A DNA stretch of 64,000 bases, taken from assembly GCF_000332075.2 (NCBI RefSeq), contig NZ_ALVU02000001.1, forward strand, positions 1,259,193 to 1,323,192, read 5' to 3'. Positions 63,342 through 64,000 of this stretch are shown here, piece after piece; position 1 is the stretch's first letter, and each line of letters opens with the position of its first letter. The notes under the pieces are model-generated. The model had not been told where the DNA came from and ran no database searches. It saw nothing but the letters and a program-made list of their open reading frames with translations. The position numbers and the translations under genes are program-made. The DNA comes from Synechocystis sp. PCC 7509 (GTDB taxonomy: Bacteria > Cyanobacteriota > Cyanobacteriia > Cyanobacteriales > Chroococcidiopsidaceae).

Positions 63342-64000
63342 GTGGATATTTATCAATCCGTAGTTAGTCCAATACTATTTTCTGGCTTAAAAACCGATCC
63401 TGAATGGCTGCAAAAACAGACAATTAGCAACCTTTCTAAACTAGACAACAGTAAAAATATTGTCTCTCAAACAATAAAAGCTCAATTAGCAAAGTCTTTG
63501 AACTTTAGCCACGATTCCTTGCAACAAAAACTCTGGGGTTTAGAATTTCCCAATCCTGTAGGGTTAGCGGCGGGATTTGATAAAGATGGTTTAGCGGCGG
63601 GAATGTGGTCGAGTTTTGGTTTTGGGTTTGCAGAAATAGGCACTGTAACCTTACACGCGCAGCCTGGCAACCCCCAGCCTCGTTTATTTCGTTTACCTAT
63701 AGATAAAGCTGCACTCAACCGCATGGGGTTTAATAATTGTGGTGCGGAAGTAATGGCAACACAATTAGCAGATAGATTTAAAACGGCTAAAAGTTTAATT
63801 CCGATTGGAATAAATCTCGGTAAATCTAAAGTTACAGCTTTAGAAGACGCACCCGCCGATTATCTAGGTAGCTTTCGCGCTTTGCAAGACTTGGGAGATT
63901 ATTTTGTAGTTAATGTATCTTCCCCCAATACTCCAGGGTTGCGAACTCTGCAAGATGCGGGGAGTTTGAACGCTATTTTGGATGCTTTGCAACAAGAAAA
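63342..64000 (+). CDS. pyrD: Dihydroorotate dehydrogenase (quinone type), 3' end outside window
   Basis: About 219 codons of a class 2 dihydroorotate dehydrogenase, which oxidises dihydroorotate to orotate in pyrimidine synthesis and passes electrons to quinone at the membrane. Visible blocks are the N-terminal helical segment GLKTDPEWLQKQTISNLSKL, FPNPVGLAAGFDKDGLAAG for FMN binding near residue 70, RLPIDKAALNRMGFNNCG near 117, and the active-site region FVVNVSSPNTPGLRTLQD near 188. A GTG start at 63342 (DIYQSVVSP) fits the family; a TTG 24 bases upstream is a weaker choice. Runs off the right edge. Confidence 0.94.
   Translation, partial: MDIYQSVVSPILFSGLKTDPEWLQKQTISNLSKLDNSKNIVSQTIKAQLAKSLNFSHDSLQQKLWGLEFPNPVGLAAGFDKDGLAAGMWSSFGFGFAEIGTVTLHAQPGNPQPRLFRLPIDKAALNRMGFNNCGAEVMATQLADRFKTAKSLIPIGINLGKSKVTALEDAPADYLGSFRALQDLGDYFVVNVSSPNTPGLRTLQDAGSLNAILDALQQE

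Overview
The window comes from a cyanobacterial chromosome. Two things show this. The HIP1 octamer GCGATCGC recurs throughout, in coding and non-coding DNA. The gene content is also typical: chlorophyll synthase (chlG), a BCD/PucC-type transporter, Ycf51, a SigC-type group 2 sigma factor, a DnaK3-like chaperone and a plastoquinone-type UbiD. I cannot name the species. No tRNA, rRNA, CRISPR array, prophage or intact insertion sequence was seen.

Bases 1 to about 17,660 are a dense block of minus-strand genes, many overlapping by 1 to 7 bases, for an extracellular or surface polysaccharide. It holds a GDP-mannose 4,6-dehydratase (cut by the left edge), a DUF218 protein, six glycosyltransferases, an O-antigen-polymerase-like membrane protein, four SAM methyltransferases, two hexapeptide acyltransferases, a sugar epimerase/reductase and three separate sulfotransferases. 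Read together it is a candidate pathway for a sulfated, methylated and acylated polysaccharide. Export and chain-length genes are not visible and may lie to the left.

From about 18.3 to 37.6 kb the genes are mainly housekeeping and metabolic: a TerC-family membrane protein, ndk, speA, an NDP-sugar pyrophosphorylase, scpA, an AI-2E-family permease, pdxH, argB, aroK, a sigma factor, an aminotransferase with an iron-type alcohol dehydrogenase relative, ycf51 and sufU. A decayed two-component kinase locus (32.6 to 34.1 kb) carries an exact 72-bp tandem duplication and has lost its phospho-acceptor histidine region. A nuclease fragment lies at 37.9 kb.

From 38.9 to 50.7 kb are dnaK-dnaJ, ubiD, exbB-exbD facing a TonB-like protein of unknown role, and pstSCAB preceded by a clear Pho-box array and followed by a DUF411 protein and a terminator. 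From 50.8 to 58 kb several genes relate to tetrapyrroles: chlG, a ChaN-like haem-binding-family protein, a PucC-like carrier and hemB. The right end has pdhB, secD-secF, a palindromic repeat element, thrC with a downstream MoaD/ThiS-like protein, and the start of pyrD, cut by the right edge.
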